Assembly (NCBI GenBank): GCA_035048495.1
Contig: CM068553.1
Span: 2,053,259 to 2,117,258 of the forward strand
Length of the DNA stretch: 64,000 nt
Source of the DNA: Euptelea pleiosperma
Taxonomy: Eukaryota; Streptophyta; Magnoliopsida; Ranunculales; Eupteleaceae
Direction: 5' to 3'
In this document: piece after piece, positions 47,083-58,454 of the stretch
Layout: the number at the start of each line of letters is the position of its first letter
How positions within the stretch are numbered: position 1 is the stretch's first letter
Notes under the pieces: generated by a model
Seen by the model: the letters and a program-made list of their open reading frames with translations, nothing else
Databases searched by the model: none
Told to the model about the DNA's origin: nothing
Position numbers and translations under genes: made by a program

Positions 47083-47267
47083 AACCTTGGGACAAACATC
47101 CATAAGGTCAGAGTCTTGTAACAGTATGCCACCTGGCTTATATTGTGTCCGTCTCATTTACCTGTCATTTTAGATCTGTCAACGGAGCCCGACCCAAAAA
47201 TAAATCTTAAAAAACACTCATCTGGGTACGTGGAAAAAGCACTCGAGTAGGTGTCGAGAAACAGAAA

Positions 47268-47480
47268 TAAAACTTTGATGACGGGCCCTGTCATCGAAAG
47301 AGATGACAGGGCAGCAGATCTCGGCATGTGTATTTTGTGCGGACTGATCATCTCGGCCTCACCACACACGTACTCAGGTGAGTACTTGAGTGCTTTTGTC
47401 CAAAACACTCGCCTGTGTAAAACACTCGCCTGTGTACGTGTGCGGTGAGGCCGAGGTGGTCCAACAGAGCATACGTACTG
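47268..47480. repeat. Fold-back element, 'taaaactttgatgac' type, with short duplication
   Basis: Left arm 'gggccctgtcatcgaaag', 'gcggactgatcatctcggcc'; right arm inverse 'ggtgaggccgaggtggtcc'. The loop contains a 19-bp direct repeat 'aaaacactcgcctgtgtaa' (about 47401-47436). Confidence 0.6.
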
Positions 47481-47592
47481 TGCAGGCAATGATTCTCACC
47501 TCGATTAAAACTTTTGAACAGGTGTTAGCATTGCATTGTAGGTCTCATTATGTATTGGGTCGGGATCGGGGGGACAAATATTCTTGACAACG

Positions 47593-47838
47593 GATAAAAC
47601 TTTGATGACCGGGCCTCTCATCGAAAGTGAAGAGAGGGCAGCAGATCTCGGCACGTGGATTTGTACGGACTGACACACACGCACCCAGGTGAGTACTTAA
47701 GGTGTTTTTTTGCCAAAACACTCACCAGACTGCGTGACCAGTGTACGTGGGTGGTCAGTCCGTACAAATCCACAGGCCATCATATGTTGCCCTGTCTTCT
47801 CCTTCTATGACAGGCCCTGTCATCGAAGTTTTACTCCT
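47593..47838. repeat. Fold-back element, 'taaaactttgatgac' type
   Basis: The left end 'taaaactttgatgaccggg' and 'gtggatttgtacggactgac' pair with 'ggtcagtccgtacaaatcca' and 'tgtcatcgaagttttactc'. It is related to the neighbour at 47268 and to the MITE at 764-942 (shared 'ctcggcacgt' and 'agt.cttttg' words). Confidence 0.65.
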
Positions 47839-47959
47839 CCACAACCATTTTGACGGACCTACATAGAAGATGAATCAATGGCTGATTTTTGGTGAGGATG
47901 ATCTCCTAACCATATAGATGAGAAAACATTCAATGGCCCCGGGGGACTTCAAACTTTGA

Positions 47960-48355
47960 GAGTAAAACTTGTGTCACAAGATGTTGTGTCGGAAGCCGGT
48001 CACAGCACCCAATACGAGCCACATGACATGCTATTAGAGGATGATGACCCTATAGATGTTTGGCCAGTCCCTTGTACACAAAAAATCAGCCTGATTAGTG
48101 ATTTCTAACCGATTTGATTGAAGTTATTTTCATTGGTTGATTTTAACGATAGAATTTTGAGCATTATTGAGCGTTATTTGGGTGCAAAATCCAAAGGCTG
48201 TAAATCACTAATCAAGCTGATTTTTGGTTTGTAGGTCCACCGAGGGACTACCCAAACATCTATACGATCATCTCCCTATGATCTTGTGCTACGTGTCTCG
48301 TACTGAGTGCTGTGACCGGCTTCTGTCACAACATCTTGTGACACAAGTTTTACTC
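47960..48355. mobile_element. Composite fold-back with family A core, sister of 31818-32222
   Basis: The outer ends 'gagtaaaacttgtgtcac' and 'gtgacacaagttttactc' and the core order are as at 31818. The flanks (aaactttga / aacatgtca) do not match, so the target duplication is lost or the flanks rearranged. Confidence 0.7.
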
Positions 48356-48479
48356 AACATGTCAGACATGTACTGCAATCCCTTAACTCAACATGCGTTA
48401 AGCCCTTGGTTAGTGGTTAACAAGGGTACTTGTCAGACATTTTGGGAGGGGGACATCCGATCATGGAATTTTTTTCTCC

Positions 48480-48740
48480 CATATAAATTACACCCAACAA
48501 AAAATAAACTATTCTGAAATTTCTAACCCAATCAAATGTGGTTTTCAAGTTACACGGAAGTCCATAATTCTTCAACTTCTAAGTCAATCTACGAATCAAA
48601 TGTGATTTGAATTTTTGTGACAATGATATCCTCAACATAGAGATCATCCTCACCAAAAATCAGCCACTGATTCATTTTCTATGTGGGTCCGCTAAATGGT
48701 TGTCAAAAATAGTTGTCAAAAATGGTTGTCCCCCAATACC
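48480..48740. repeat. Family D element
   Basis: 'attctgaaatttctaaccc', 'gtggttttcaagttacac' and the right end 'aaaaatcagccactgattca', 'tctatgtgggtcc' follow the order at 61100-61350. A left half also occurs at 47855-47930, so the composite at 47960 may have landed inside it. Confidence 0.55.
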
Positions 48741-48825
48741 GACCCTCGTTATTTATTTCTTCTGATGCCAAGGACACAGCAAATTCAATGAAATGAAATG
48801 AATGGAACTTTGTCGACATACCTAT

Positions 48826-49060
48826 GGACCACATTATGAGCCACGTGGTACACTCTTAGAGACCACTGACCGTATAAATGTTTGGCCCCATCCCTAGGTG
48901 GACTTACATACCAAAAAGCCTGATTAGTGATTTCAAACCTTTGGATCTTTGTACTGCAAATAATGCTCAAATTCCACGGCTAAAAATCAACCCATGAAAA
49001 CGACTCCTATCAAACGCTTAGCTAGAAATCACTAATTAGGCTATGTTTTGGTACGTACGT
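48826..49060. repeat. Fold-back element, family A
   Basis: CCACGTGG at 48841-48848, then 'aagcctgattagtgatttc' and the partner 'aaatcactaattaggctat'. The right end is cut off where a family C element begins. Confidence 0.6.
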
Positions 49061-49061
49061 C

Positions 49062-49343
49062 GATGGGAAAAAAATGGCCATCAGACAAAGTTGTGGAAGA
49101 AAATGGGCATTATTTTCCGTTTAATTCCGTAATTTTCCTTCTCTTCTTTTTTCATTTTTGAAAATTTGAAATTCAACTTTCAAATTTTGAATTTCGGGGC
49201 AGTTTTTTCCTGTTAAATTATGTTTTTTTTTTAAAATTTTTTTTGCCCATCAGTTACAATTCAGTTTACCAGCCATTTTAACAGTTTTAACGGTAACGCC
49301 CGAGTCCCATTATACCGTTAAAACGGCCTCTTTTAAACCTTGA
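49062..49343. repeat. Family C element
   Basis: 'aaaatggccatcagacaaag' on the left, 'taacggtaacgcccgagtcc' and 'aaacggcctcttttaaacct' on the right. The left end is degraded. Confidence 0.5.
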
Positions 49344-49509
49344 AAAGAACTACAAGAGAGAGTGAACGACAATGAAGAAATGGGGCCCAAGCCAAAAGTA
49401 CTACTCCTTACTCTAAGACATAATAACAATGCTTTTATGATACCAATCTGTATATCGACAAGAGTCGTGATCTAACAACGTAAACCTCACGCCAAAGCCG
49501 TGAGCTTTA

Positions 49510-49690
49510 GCCATTTTGTTACTCACTTCTGCCCTCTGGCCCACTGGGCTACAATTACGTCTTAAAAAGTGCTAAAATCTAACGGCTAGAGATTACCAAT
49601 CTGCGTGATTTTCGATATGTAAATTCACCAAGGAATGGGCTAAACATCCATGCTGTCAAGCTAAGGTCTAACTCGTTACATCCTTTCTCT
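49510..49690. repeat. Fold-back element, family B, internally deleted
   Basis: Left 'tttgttactcacttctgccc', right 'gggctaaacatccatgctgt' and 'ctcgttacatcc'. The centre is shortened. 49690-50160 has a small repeat near 49850-49970 related to 51105-51240 and no gene. Confidence 0.5.
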
Positions 49691-50164
49691 ATCTACAATA
49701 TGAGCAGTGTTGTTGTCCACCACAGGAGAACGTCCTCCTTAATTCCACACCATTGAATGGTAATCCTGAAGATTACATCAGGCGAATCTCGAACACAAAT
49801 ACAATTGTATGGAGCTTGATCATCAGAGAGGTCATTCTCTTAGGATCTGTTGGTGATCAACAAAATTTTTTACAGAAAAAGGATTTGTATGAAAGTTTTA
49901 CGCCATTCATATGAAAAAAAAATTCATTACTACAAAACTTATTCCGAGCAACCATACATAGCCTTAATATAAACATACATATACTATCGACACTTAGAAG
50001 GGATTTTTCCAGTCAATATATTAGAAGACAAGGGCATTGACGTAAATAGGTATTCCTGCAACAAAGTAATAAAAAGAAAAATAAAATAATAATAACTCTA
50101 TATTTAAGAACCTTCCACTCTTTTATCTACTAGGATTATAGTTATCCCCTGTACTTTGTATAAT

Positions 50165-53100
50165 TTAAACCGATAGCCCTGCCAAGAACGCCACTCCTGT
50201 TGACGGTAACCAAGCCGATCCGTATATAAATTGCGCTACCGTGAACTTGTTCGCCTCCGAAGCGTTGATGACCTGGTACCCAGGCCATTTGACACGCTGT
50301 CCAATGGCTCCACCTGGACCATAATTCATGTACTCACCGTAATACAGTGTATCAAGTGCGAACGTTGCGTTCCACTCCAGCCACCCACGTGGGTGGAGGT
50401 GGTCCCCGATGTACGACTGCATGTACACCGTCCTCGAGTATAATTTCCATGGACGGCCAAGATACGTCGAGAAGTTGCCCTTGGCTGATTCGAGATCTGG
50501 CGTGGCGAGTATCCGACAGTTGTGGATCGAGATCCCCGTGTTTTGAATAGGTTCCTTACGGTTTTGGGCCGTTATTGTGTTTTTTTGTAGGGGCATGGGC
50601 TTACGAGCGTAGAGGCTGCAGTTCTGGAATACCACAGCTGCGTTCCCGAATATGAAATCGACTGTCCCGTAGATATCGCATTCACGGAAGAATTGACGGT
50701 TTGAGTGTACGTACAATGTGTCTTGGTATCCAATGATGTTGCAACGATACACCACCGCATGATCTGCCCCCACACGGAGAGCCACGGCCTGATGCTTGGC
50801 TGGGCCAGCCCAATTAACGAACGTCATGTCCCTTGCAATAAATCCAGACCCACTTGCAGCTGTAGTCAACGAGAGAAATTTGATCACTGAGTCGGGTAGT
50901 CAAGTTGCAAAAAGACAAATTACGGGGGTAGATTTTCAAGTCCTTTTAACTTAAATCAACCTCTGTTAAACTACGTCAAGGGGGTTAATCCAAAAGTTCG
51001 ATAGTATAAGGGGGTATGACTAATTACTTCCAAATTTCAGGGGGGTGTTAGTAAAATACCCAAAATATAGGGAAATTCTATTTGTTGGAAAATATATAAA
51101 TCGAGGCCCTGTATGGTTGTTTTCAATAAAGCTGTCTAGAGATGCTTCTTGCATACAAATGTCAAAGTTTTTATAGATTGAACACTTTTTTGCTTACAAG
51201 TGCTATTCTAGAAGGCTTTTAGGTGGTCACCATATAGGCCGTAAAGTTACAAGAACGATGGTCCACACGCAATAAGGGTGGGGACCCACCAACAGCTGTT
51301 CCGATCCAGGAGATCCTATCAAGTTGCAAGTGTTGGAAAATTATTGATCAAATGGTTATAATCTCTCGATCCGTAAGTGGTGGAAGTGGTTTCCACTAAA
51401 TTGTGTGACACCTACTAAGCAGAGATAAGGGGACCTACAGATTAAAGTACTTGGGCTGGCTGAAGAGATTTTTGTCCTTCACGAGGGTAATTCCGTCCAT
51501 TAAAAAAAATATAGCATAGTAACAGAAGTATTAATTATCTGAAGAGAATAGGAAATTTTACCGAAGGTAGCAGTGTGGAATGTCGTGAGGTTGTCGAACA
51601 CGCTTTTACCGCCTGAAATTATAGTTTTACCCTTCCCGTCTCCAATGAACATCAAATTCGTCTTTTTTCTTCCCACCTTCAATATTTTATTCTCCTCATA
51701 CCTGAAAATATTAAAAACCCTTAATTTCTCTAAAGCCCTCCTTATTTTCTAAATTGTTGTTTACACCAAAATAAACTTTTTTTCTAAATTTCAAAAGATT
51801 TTTCCAGTTTACTTTTACCACTTCACTTCCAGTCAACATTATTCACGTGTTAACAAAAATGCCCCTGAAAAGATAGATAAGGACATTTCACTGCAGGGGT
51901 GTTTTCGTCAAACCAAGAAAAATTGACGGGAAGAAGTAAAAAAGTTAAAAGTTAGAACTGTAAAAAGTCAATTCCCAATTTTATTTCGTGGCTTATTCCC
52001 CGTTTTATTTCGAGGCCGATGATAGGACGCAATATGAGCCACGTGGCACACTATTAGAGGACTATGACCGTATGGATGCTTTTCCAATCCTTAGATGGAC
52101 CTACAAACCAAAAATTAGCTTAATTAGTGATTTCAAACCTTTTGATCTTTGTACTTGGAATACTGGTCAACAATGCTAAAATTCGCACGGTAAAAATCAA
52201 CCCACGAAAATAACTCCAATCCAACGCCTAGAAATCACTAATGGGGGTGATTTTTGGTTTGTAGGTCCATCTAGGAATTGGTTAAACATCCATACGGTCA
52301 GAGTCCTGTAAGCGTGTCCCACATGGCTCATATTGCGCCCTGTCATCTGTCATCAAACTGTTACTCGCTTCTTCCAAAGAGGAGATGGATTTCTGTCGTT
52401 TCAGGCTTTCCGCTCCAAGCCTCCAACCTCCAAGCCTCTAAAAGAAAAGATTATTTATAGACAAAAAAGAAGAAGAGAAAATTAACTTTTTCTTACTAAT
52501 TATTTTTACCTTCCTGCTTTCACGTAAATAATAATTCGGCGATTACTCTGCTGGGGAGCTGCTTTAATAGCCTCGCTGATTGTCTTATACGTCCCGTTCC
52601 CATCTTGTGACACCACAATATCGGGTCGGATCCCTAGTACGGGCATCTGCAACAATTTCCTCTCTCTCCTCGTCATCCAAACCGGAAAACCACTCTCCTC
52701 CGCCTGGGAACTACTTTTCAACAGCCTCCTCCGCCGGTTTTGTATCGGAATACCAGAAAAGTCCTGACCTTTACTCGAAACCGCAAAGATCCCAAGACAA
52801 TTACTCACCAGCTCCGATAGATCCCTCATATGCTCCTTCATGTGATAACTCACGTACCCGTTCACGCCTTCAAATCCCTCCATACACGTGTCCTGGTTCG
52901 TCAGTGCCGCACTCAGCCAAGTTATCACGTCGTCTCTGGACCCCACATTCTGGACCTTCAGGTCCGGTAATGGGGAGACGGAATATAACGACATAGAGAG
53001 CTGATCCATTGAGTCTTCTAAGAGCTCGAGACAATCCTCGTATGCTGACCGTACACGTGTATCCATTGCCAAGTTAGCTATACCTGATGCGACGTACAAC

Positions 53101-53486
53101 GCCTTTCCAAAGCGATGGAGCGTTACGTTGACGGAAATGTGAACGAGTTCGCTTTCGCCAGCGCTGAGCGCACCAGGGAAATCCTGGAGCGAGTTGACAC
53201 AGAGACCCGGATGCCGAGTATTGCTGCATGTCTTGGATATGGCTTGTGTGAGTTTCCTCCGAACCGTAGCCTCGGTCACAACCGAGCCTCTGGTTCGAAA
53301 GTGAACAAGAAGTCCAGCAGAGACCGCGGAGGTAACAAGTAGGATAAGAGACAGGACAGTGAGGAGAATGAGCTTGCGCTTTCTCCTCGGTAGGTTCGAA
53401 GTCTGGTTCGGGATAGCCTCGGACAATGAAGCTAACGTAGAAATAAACTCGGAAGATCCGAGCCTACCGTAACCCATTTTCTGCAA
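50165..53486 (-). CDS. Pectin methylesterase with inhibitor-like pro-region
   Basis: Three exons on the minus strand: 53486-52510, 51701-51562, 50859-50165, giving 603 residues with in-phase GT..AG junctions. It removes methyl esters from cell-wall homogalacturonan. Order: cytosolic tail, signal-anchor (about 40-62), PMEI-like pro-region (about 77-232; Cys87, Cys96, Cys152, Cys201), basic processing motifs RRRRLLK (251-257) and RRERKLLQ (273-280) of the type cut by subtilases, then the catalytic domain. Visible active-site residues: Q396, Q418, D419 in YQDTLY, nucleophile D440 in GTVDFIFG, and R508 in LGRPW. The start is the first in-frame ATG (MQKMGYG); Met4 is an alternative. Both introns carry transposon insertions (52010-52368 and 51105-51240). 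Family certain; exact isoform not determined. Confidence 0.93.
50930..51075. repeat. 'gggttactaaaatacc' type repeat in PME intron 2
   Basis: 'caagggggttaatccaaaag', 'gataagtataag' type words and 'tttcaggggggtgttagta' match the inner part of 59597-59767 and 59870-59965. Single orientation here. Confidence 0.5.
51105..51240. mobile_element. Small hAT-like MITE in PME intron 2
   Basis: Ends 'ggccctgtatggttg' and 'caccatataggcc' are inverse. The interior 'gcatacaaatgtcaaa' recalls 33308-33420 and 60515-60658. It lies between the splice sites at 51561 and 50860 and leaves them intact. Confidence 0.5.
52010..52368. repeat. Family A fold-back in PME intron 1
   Basis: CCACGTGG at 52039-52046, 'aattagcttaattagtgatt' left, 'aatcactaatgggggtgat' right, and a right end 'tgtcatcaaactgttactc' like the 'taaaact' type termini. 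Confidence 0.65.
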
Positions 53487-53560
53487 GGCTTATTACAGAG
53501 CGAGAGCAGTAAGCTTTGAATAGCGGGAGGAAATGATGAGGGAAATGTGTTTGGAAGGGT

Positions 53561-53570
53561 GTTTATAAGG
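53561..53570 (-). promoter_or_regulatory. Likely TATA box of the PME gene
   Basis: On the minus strand 'ccttataaac' lies 75-84 bp upstream of the start codon, fitting a short leader. Nothing else in the promoter is recognised. Confidence 0.45.
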
Positions 53571-53844
53571 TGTATATGGTGTAGCAGGAGATTAATAGCG
53601 GTTGGTTGTGAAGTCCATGTCGTGAGTATGAGCTGTCCTCTACTTCCAGGACTGACAGAAAGTAAAGAAGAGACACTTTTTTTTTTAAAATAATTTTTTT
53701 ATTATCTAAAGCTATTTTTCAATTTTAAATATCAGATAATATGTGAAGAACATCTCAGAATGACGAAAGTACCCTCGACATATGGTCAAGATTATCCATC
53801 TCTTATTTATTTTTATTTTTTTCATCTCTTATTTTCTTGGTTTG

Positions 53845-53955
53845 TAGGTCCATGATCCATCCACCTAAGGGTTTGGCCAAACAATCCATAGAGTGAGTGT
53901 CCTCTAAGAGTGTTCCACGTGGCTCTTATTGTGGTCGGTCAGCAACTTAGAACTT
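53845..53955. repeat. Right half of a family A element, upstream of the PME gene
   Basis: 'ttggtttgtaggtccatgat', 'ggccaaacaatccatagag' and CCACGTGG at 53915-53922. It lies about 360 bp upstream of the PME start. The left arm is absent. Confidence 0.55.
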
Positions 53956-54470
53956 GGGTACCCATATCTCATAACTTAAAAACACTTTTTTTCTTTTTTC
54001 GTTTTTTTTGTAAAAATAAATTGTTATAGTGTGTTGCAAGACCAAAGTTGATTCAGTATGCAGATCTTATTAATGGACGTCGTTGAAATGGGATCATTTG
54101 ACGTGGTCTTGACACTTGATCAAGAAAATCCAAACCGAAAAGTATATTGTCCTTGTAAGCTTGTGATGCTATACCCCACATGTCCCGCACCTTTAATCTG
54201 ACACAAACAATTCAACGAAGTGTTTTTGACCGTGCGATCAATCGTCTGTATGGGTGGTCATTAAGTCACACATAAGTGTACGGAATAACATGGAAGGGAA
54301 AAAAAAATCATCTTCTCATATTGAGAATCTAGACGTAATTTGGAATAGAGGGGTATTTTTGTAAATTGAGTATATGTATATTGAACTTGTTTATTTACTA
54401 GATTTATGATGTAATACATGCTAAAATTAGTGGATAAGATTCATAAGACTATAACACAGAAAGATAAACT

Positions 54471-54830
54471 AAACCTTCGCTGACACCTGAAGTCAGCGAC
54501 GCTGCTGACTGCAGCCAATATGAGCCACGTGGCACAAGTTCTTAAGAAGACACTGACCAATAAACCTGATCAGTGACTTCTAAGCGTTGGATTGAAGTTA
54601 TTTTCATGGGTTGCTTTTAACCGTAGGAATTTGAGCATTATTTGGGTACAAAGATCCACGGTTTTAAACTTTTAAATCACTAATCAGGCTGATTTTTGGT
54701 CTGTAGGTCCCACCTAGTGATTGGCCAAACATCCATACAGTCAGTGTCCTCTTAAGAATGTGCCGCGTGGCTCATATTGGATGCAGTCAGCGACCCCGCT
54801 GACCGCAGTGTTCGCGAAGGTTTACTTAAT
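54471..54830. repeat. Family A core inside 'aaaccttcgc' termini
   Basis: Outer ends 'taaaccttcgctgac' and 'ttcgcgaaggttta', then inverse 'gctgactgcagccaatatga' type arms. Left G-box CCACGTGG intact at 54525-54532; right one changed to CCGCGTGG. No 9-bp duplication seen. 53955-54470 and 54830-55190 hold no supported gene. Confidence 0.65.
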
Positions 54831-55191
54831 CAGTAATGCCTGAGAATAGAAACCTAAGAGGAGAAAAATTCAAAACCTGATCAAGAAAGAAAATGATTGT
54901 GAGTGTAGATAAGAAGTAAAAAGACAAATGTTAATTGTATGTTATATAGAGTGTCCCTTTCTCGCTTTATACCCGAATTACCCCTAAAATTCAAGTTGTC
55001 GCTTATAAGAAAAAACAGGTACTTTAGTCATCGACTGAGGGGTAATTACGTAAGAGTGTGTACAGGAACCCACCGACAGGATTGCATGTGTCAAGGGTCC
55101 GTTTGGTCAATACACAAAACTTTACTTTCTTTTGCTTCCATAGCAGAAACGTAATTTTTTTTTCGTTTGGATATCGTTTAAGAAACGATCG

Positions 55192-55400
55192 TCATGATTT
55201 TTGCTACTCACCGCTGCCATCTGGGCCCACTGGCGGCATGAATGTTTAGCCAACCCATTGGTTGAATCCAATGGCTAGAATCGAGCCGTAAAACATAGTA
55301 AAATCTGATGGTTAGATTACCAATCAAGGTGAATTTTGGTGTGTATATCTAACAAAAATCATTCTACCCGACGCCTTTTAGCGGTAGGTCTATCTTGTTA
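55192..55400. repeat. Family B fragment
   Basis: 'gatttttgctactcaccgct', 'gccatctgggcccactggc' and 'ccaatcaaggtgaattttgg'. The right end is degraded ('cttgttacgtc'). Confidence 0.5.
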
Positions 55401-55552
55401 CGTCTTTTTTCCTTAAATTGTTTATAAGAAGATGAAAAAGTTGCGTGTGAGATACGTAACTTTTTTCCTGAATAAGTAAAAATAAAATAAAATTGATTTG
55501 GTTCAATTTAACCACATGTTGAATTGAAAATTTAAGTGTATAAAATCATATG

Positions 55553-56530
55553 GGTGGAGCTTTGGGGACCCCATTTTTTTTACCCCTCTCGGTGTTCGTG
55601 TGTTTGGCCGTACATTTCAAGAATTCGATGGTGGTTGTCAGTGCTAAGCTGGCATCATTTTTGGGAGTGCTGACGACCACCATTAGATTCGTGAAATCCA
55701 TGGCAGAACGTGCGAACAGCGAGAGAGGTCAGAAAAAGGGGTCCTTAAAGCCTGAGCCATATAATATTTGCGCTCTTAATCTTTCAAGACAAATTATAAA
55801 TGACTATTTCATCTTTCTTTAATGATAAAATGGCTCATGCTTTGAAGATCCCTTTTTCAGACCATTCTCTGTGTTCGCGCACTCGGCCATAGATTTCAAG
55901 AACTGAACAGTGGTTGCCAAGGCACCAAGAATTGAGAAAAGTGATGCCAGCTTTGGATTCTTGAAAGCCATGGCCTACACACAAAAGGGTCAGAAAAAAG
56001 GGGGTCTGCTGAGCCCGACCCTAATAAAATTATCCCTCTAAACCTTTACTATACATTTATAATGATTATTTCATCCTTCTATATTAGATAAAGTTATTTT
56101 TTTGTCACTCCAAACTAACTTTTAATTTCGGATCTTTATTTTTAATAAACAACTTAGTTTAGAAGTTACTTTTTTTTTTTTTATTTTGGTTGTGTCGCCA
56201 AATGGACATGGCTATCAGTGTGACTACGTTGAAGTTTAGTACGAAGAAGTTTCGCATTCTTGCATGTTCAATCATTTACTAAGCCAAAAAATTAGAAACA
56301 AAAATTCTTTTGTAAATTAAATAAAAAAGAACATAGCATTTTTGTCGGGGAGCCGCATACTCAACTTTTCGGACTCGTATTTGCATTCGTGTTCTCAGGC
56401 ATGGATTCTGAGAATCAAACGGTTGTTGATAGTGTTGAGCTGGCATCACTTTTTGCCAAAACAAAATGCTGTTGGATTCGTGAAATCCATGGCCGAGAAC
56501 GAGTCTCCTGAGAACCTGTTCCATATAACA
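55553..56530. repeat. Array of three family E fold-back elements
   Basis: Three related units near 55560-55760, 55840-56020 and 56345-56530. Each carries 'gattc.tgaaa.ccatgg' with an inverse 'atttcaagaa' partner, the phrase 'gctggcatcac.tttt', and guanine-rich ends 'gaccccattttt' / 'aaaaggggtc'. The order and orientation suggest successive insertions or duplication. Confidence 0.5.
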
Positions 56531-56574
56531 ATGCTTTTAAACTCCAAAGCTCCACTCGATTCGGAAGCTCATTG

Positions 56575-56950
56575 AGTCGAGTCAACTCGATGAGTCACAA
56601 TTCGACTTGAGTGTGTCACTAAATTATTTCTTAAAAATTAAAAAATACTTAAAAATCATAGAAAATAGATAAAAGTTACTAAAACAGTTAAAGAGATTTT
56701 GACCATTTTATCCCTCATTTAAGGATCCAAAATGGGAAACATTTTTATATAATTTGCAATTATGATTATAATACCCCTCAATATTTAGTAAATTTAAGAT
56801 TTCAACTCATGAGTCAACTCAACTTGACTAACTTGGCCGAGTTTCAAAGTTAACTCAACGGATCATTACAGTTCAAGTTGTTAGGCTGAGTCCACTCAAA
56901 ATAAGATCGTGTTGAGTTGACTCGGTGGAGTTCTATGTCAACTCGATGAG
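56575..56950. repeat. Family F element
   Basis: 'gtcgagtcaactcgatgagtc' at the left and 'gttgagttgactcggtgg', 'tcaactcgatgagc' at the right, with an AT-rich centre. It matches 62160-62545 in layout. Confidence 0.55.
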
Positions 56951-57045
56951 CTATCAGGGAACAACAATTTCATACAACGTTTTTTTAGAACAAACATGCA
57001 GCAAGTGGGGGCATTTAGGGAAGAAGAGGCAAAATAGGAAAGTTC

Positions 57046-57100
57046 CTTAGAAGAGTACTTTGCACTAGAAATCTTAGAAGAGTACTTTGCACTAGAAATC
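57046..57100. repeat. 27-bp tandem duplication
   Basis: 'cttagaagagtactttgcac' with 'tagaaat' follows itself exactly (57046 and 57073). 57100-57890 has no supported feature. Confidence 0.85.
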
Positions 57101-57904
57101 TATAAATTGTGGCAACTCGAGGCACAGTTAGAAAATCAAAATTCTGAAGATAGAAAAATCCAAGCTGCCGGTAGTTACGAATAGAGGTATTTTGGAAACA
57201 AATGAAAAAGCGCGACCACCACCCATTAACATCTTCTCTATCTTGTCGATTACATAATAAAGTTCACATGGGCAACTCAAGGTTTACAGAGGCATTCTAT
57301 AGACTATAGACTAGAATAGTTCACAGGAGCATTTCAGAAGAAAACATCATTGCCAATATAAAGTCCAAGAATGCTAAAATTTAACCCTATGCCCTCGAAT
57401 CACCAAACTCAATTCCCTGGACTTTGAATACACGCCAAGTGCACACACAAAAAACTCACTTTTCATGCAAAAATACATCTGAAGTGGGGCTCATGACACT
57501 CATTCAGGCCTTGGAGATCGAGTTTGCTCTACGTTTTTCTCCTAACGCATTTCCGAATAAAATGTATTGTTGGAAAAGGTAGACCTTAAACTGAGAGCAT
57601 AATCTGAGCTATGATACCTTGTACCAGTGTCTTGTTGTGTCGACATAGATACGAACACCAGACATAGTACCGACACTTATCCCAACGTATTTTTCATAAA
57701 AATTTAAAAATTAAAAAAAATAAAAATTTTGAACTATAAAATAGGATACTTGGTATCTGTATCGTGTCCCTAGTTTTGAAAAACATCAAGTCGTATCCCA
57801 CTTCCCGTATCCGTGTCCCTGTTTAGGTTTCTCTTCGTTTTTGTGTTTTTAGGTGGTTGCGATGTACCATCAATCACACGGATACAGTTATAGTTGAGAA
57901 AGTG

Positions 57905-58022
57905 TTTTATCTGCCTTTGTGAACAATGAATTGGGAAGTTGAAAACCTAAGTTGGTTTGTCTTGTGACTGTTGATACTACAAACATCGGTTCAAAACCTG
58001 CCCACTCAAAAAAAAAAAAAAA
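57905..58022 (+). repeat. Possible truncated tRNA-derived SINE
   Basis: A B-box-like 'ggttcaaaacc' (about 57987-57997) lies after an A-box-like 'cctaagttggtttg' and is followed at once by 'tgcccactc' and an 18-A tail, as in the SINE at 30057-30324. There is no 5S head and no clear target duplication. Confidence 0.35.
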
Positions 58023-58271
58023 AAATTGGAAATTTGGCTCCCCCAAGACTTTACCGTTGCCCACCCAAAAATTTAAAAAAAAAAAAAAAAATTTGCGAAG
58101 TTGGCCCCCCAAGAATTAGCATTTAATGGCATCATCCCTGACAGGGAAAGGCGCTGACCTCCAAACAGCCCCTAAAAAGGTATTGTTGGGAAACTTGTGG
58201 TGTGGTAATAACAATATTAATTGAGTTCACGAGGTGATGCTGTTCAGCGGTGGACAATGATCCAGAATCGT

Positions 58272-58287
58272 CCCCCCCCCCCCCCCC
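58272..58287. repeat. Poly-C tract of 16 bases
   Basis: An uninterrupted C run in non-coding sequence; the length may be unreliable. Confidence 0.8.
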
Positions 58288-58454
58288 AAGTTTTAAGGTC
58301 TGTTTGGATTTGCTCTTTTAGGGAAATAACAAAAAAAAATAAAAATAATATATGCTGGCTTAACAATGGCATATCATTAAATACTTTACAAAAAATTTAA
58401 ATAAAAATGAAGAATGGATAGAGATTCGACGCCCACACGAATGAATTGTTTGTA

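Larger units (their letters stand above)
45630..47160. repeat. Family A element split by three family C insertions
   Basis: The host's first half ends at 45798 ('gtaggtccatcacgaggtgg') and its second half resumes near 47090 ('gggacaaacatccataaggt', 'gccacctggcttatattgtg'). Between them lie three successive family C elements. Confidence 0.65.

Noticed and set aside
47268..47838. Possible CRISPR-like or regularly spaced repeats
   Set aside because: The repeats are inverted arms of two adjacent fold-back elements, not direct repeats with spacers, and this is plant nuclear DNA.
52580..52996. A 138-codon plus-strand frame
   Set aside because: Shadow of the first exon of the pectinesterase gene on the other strand.
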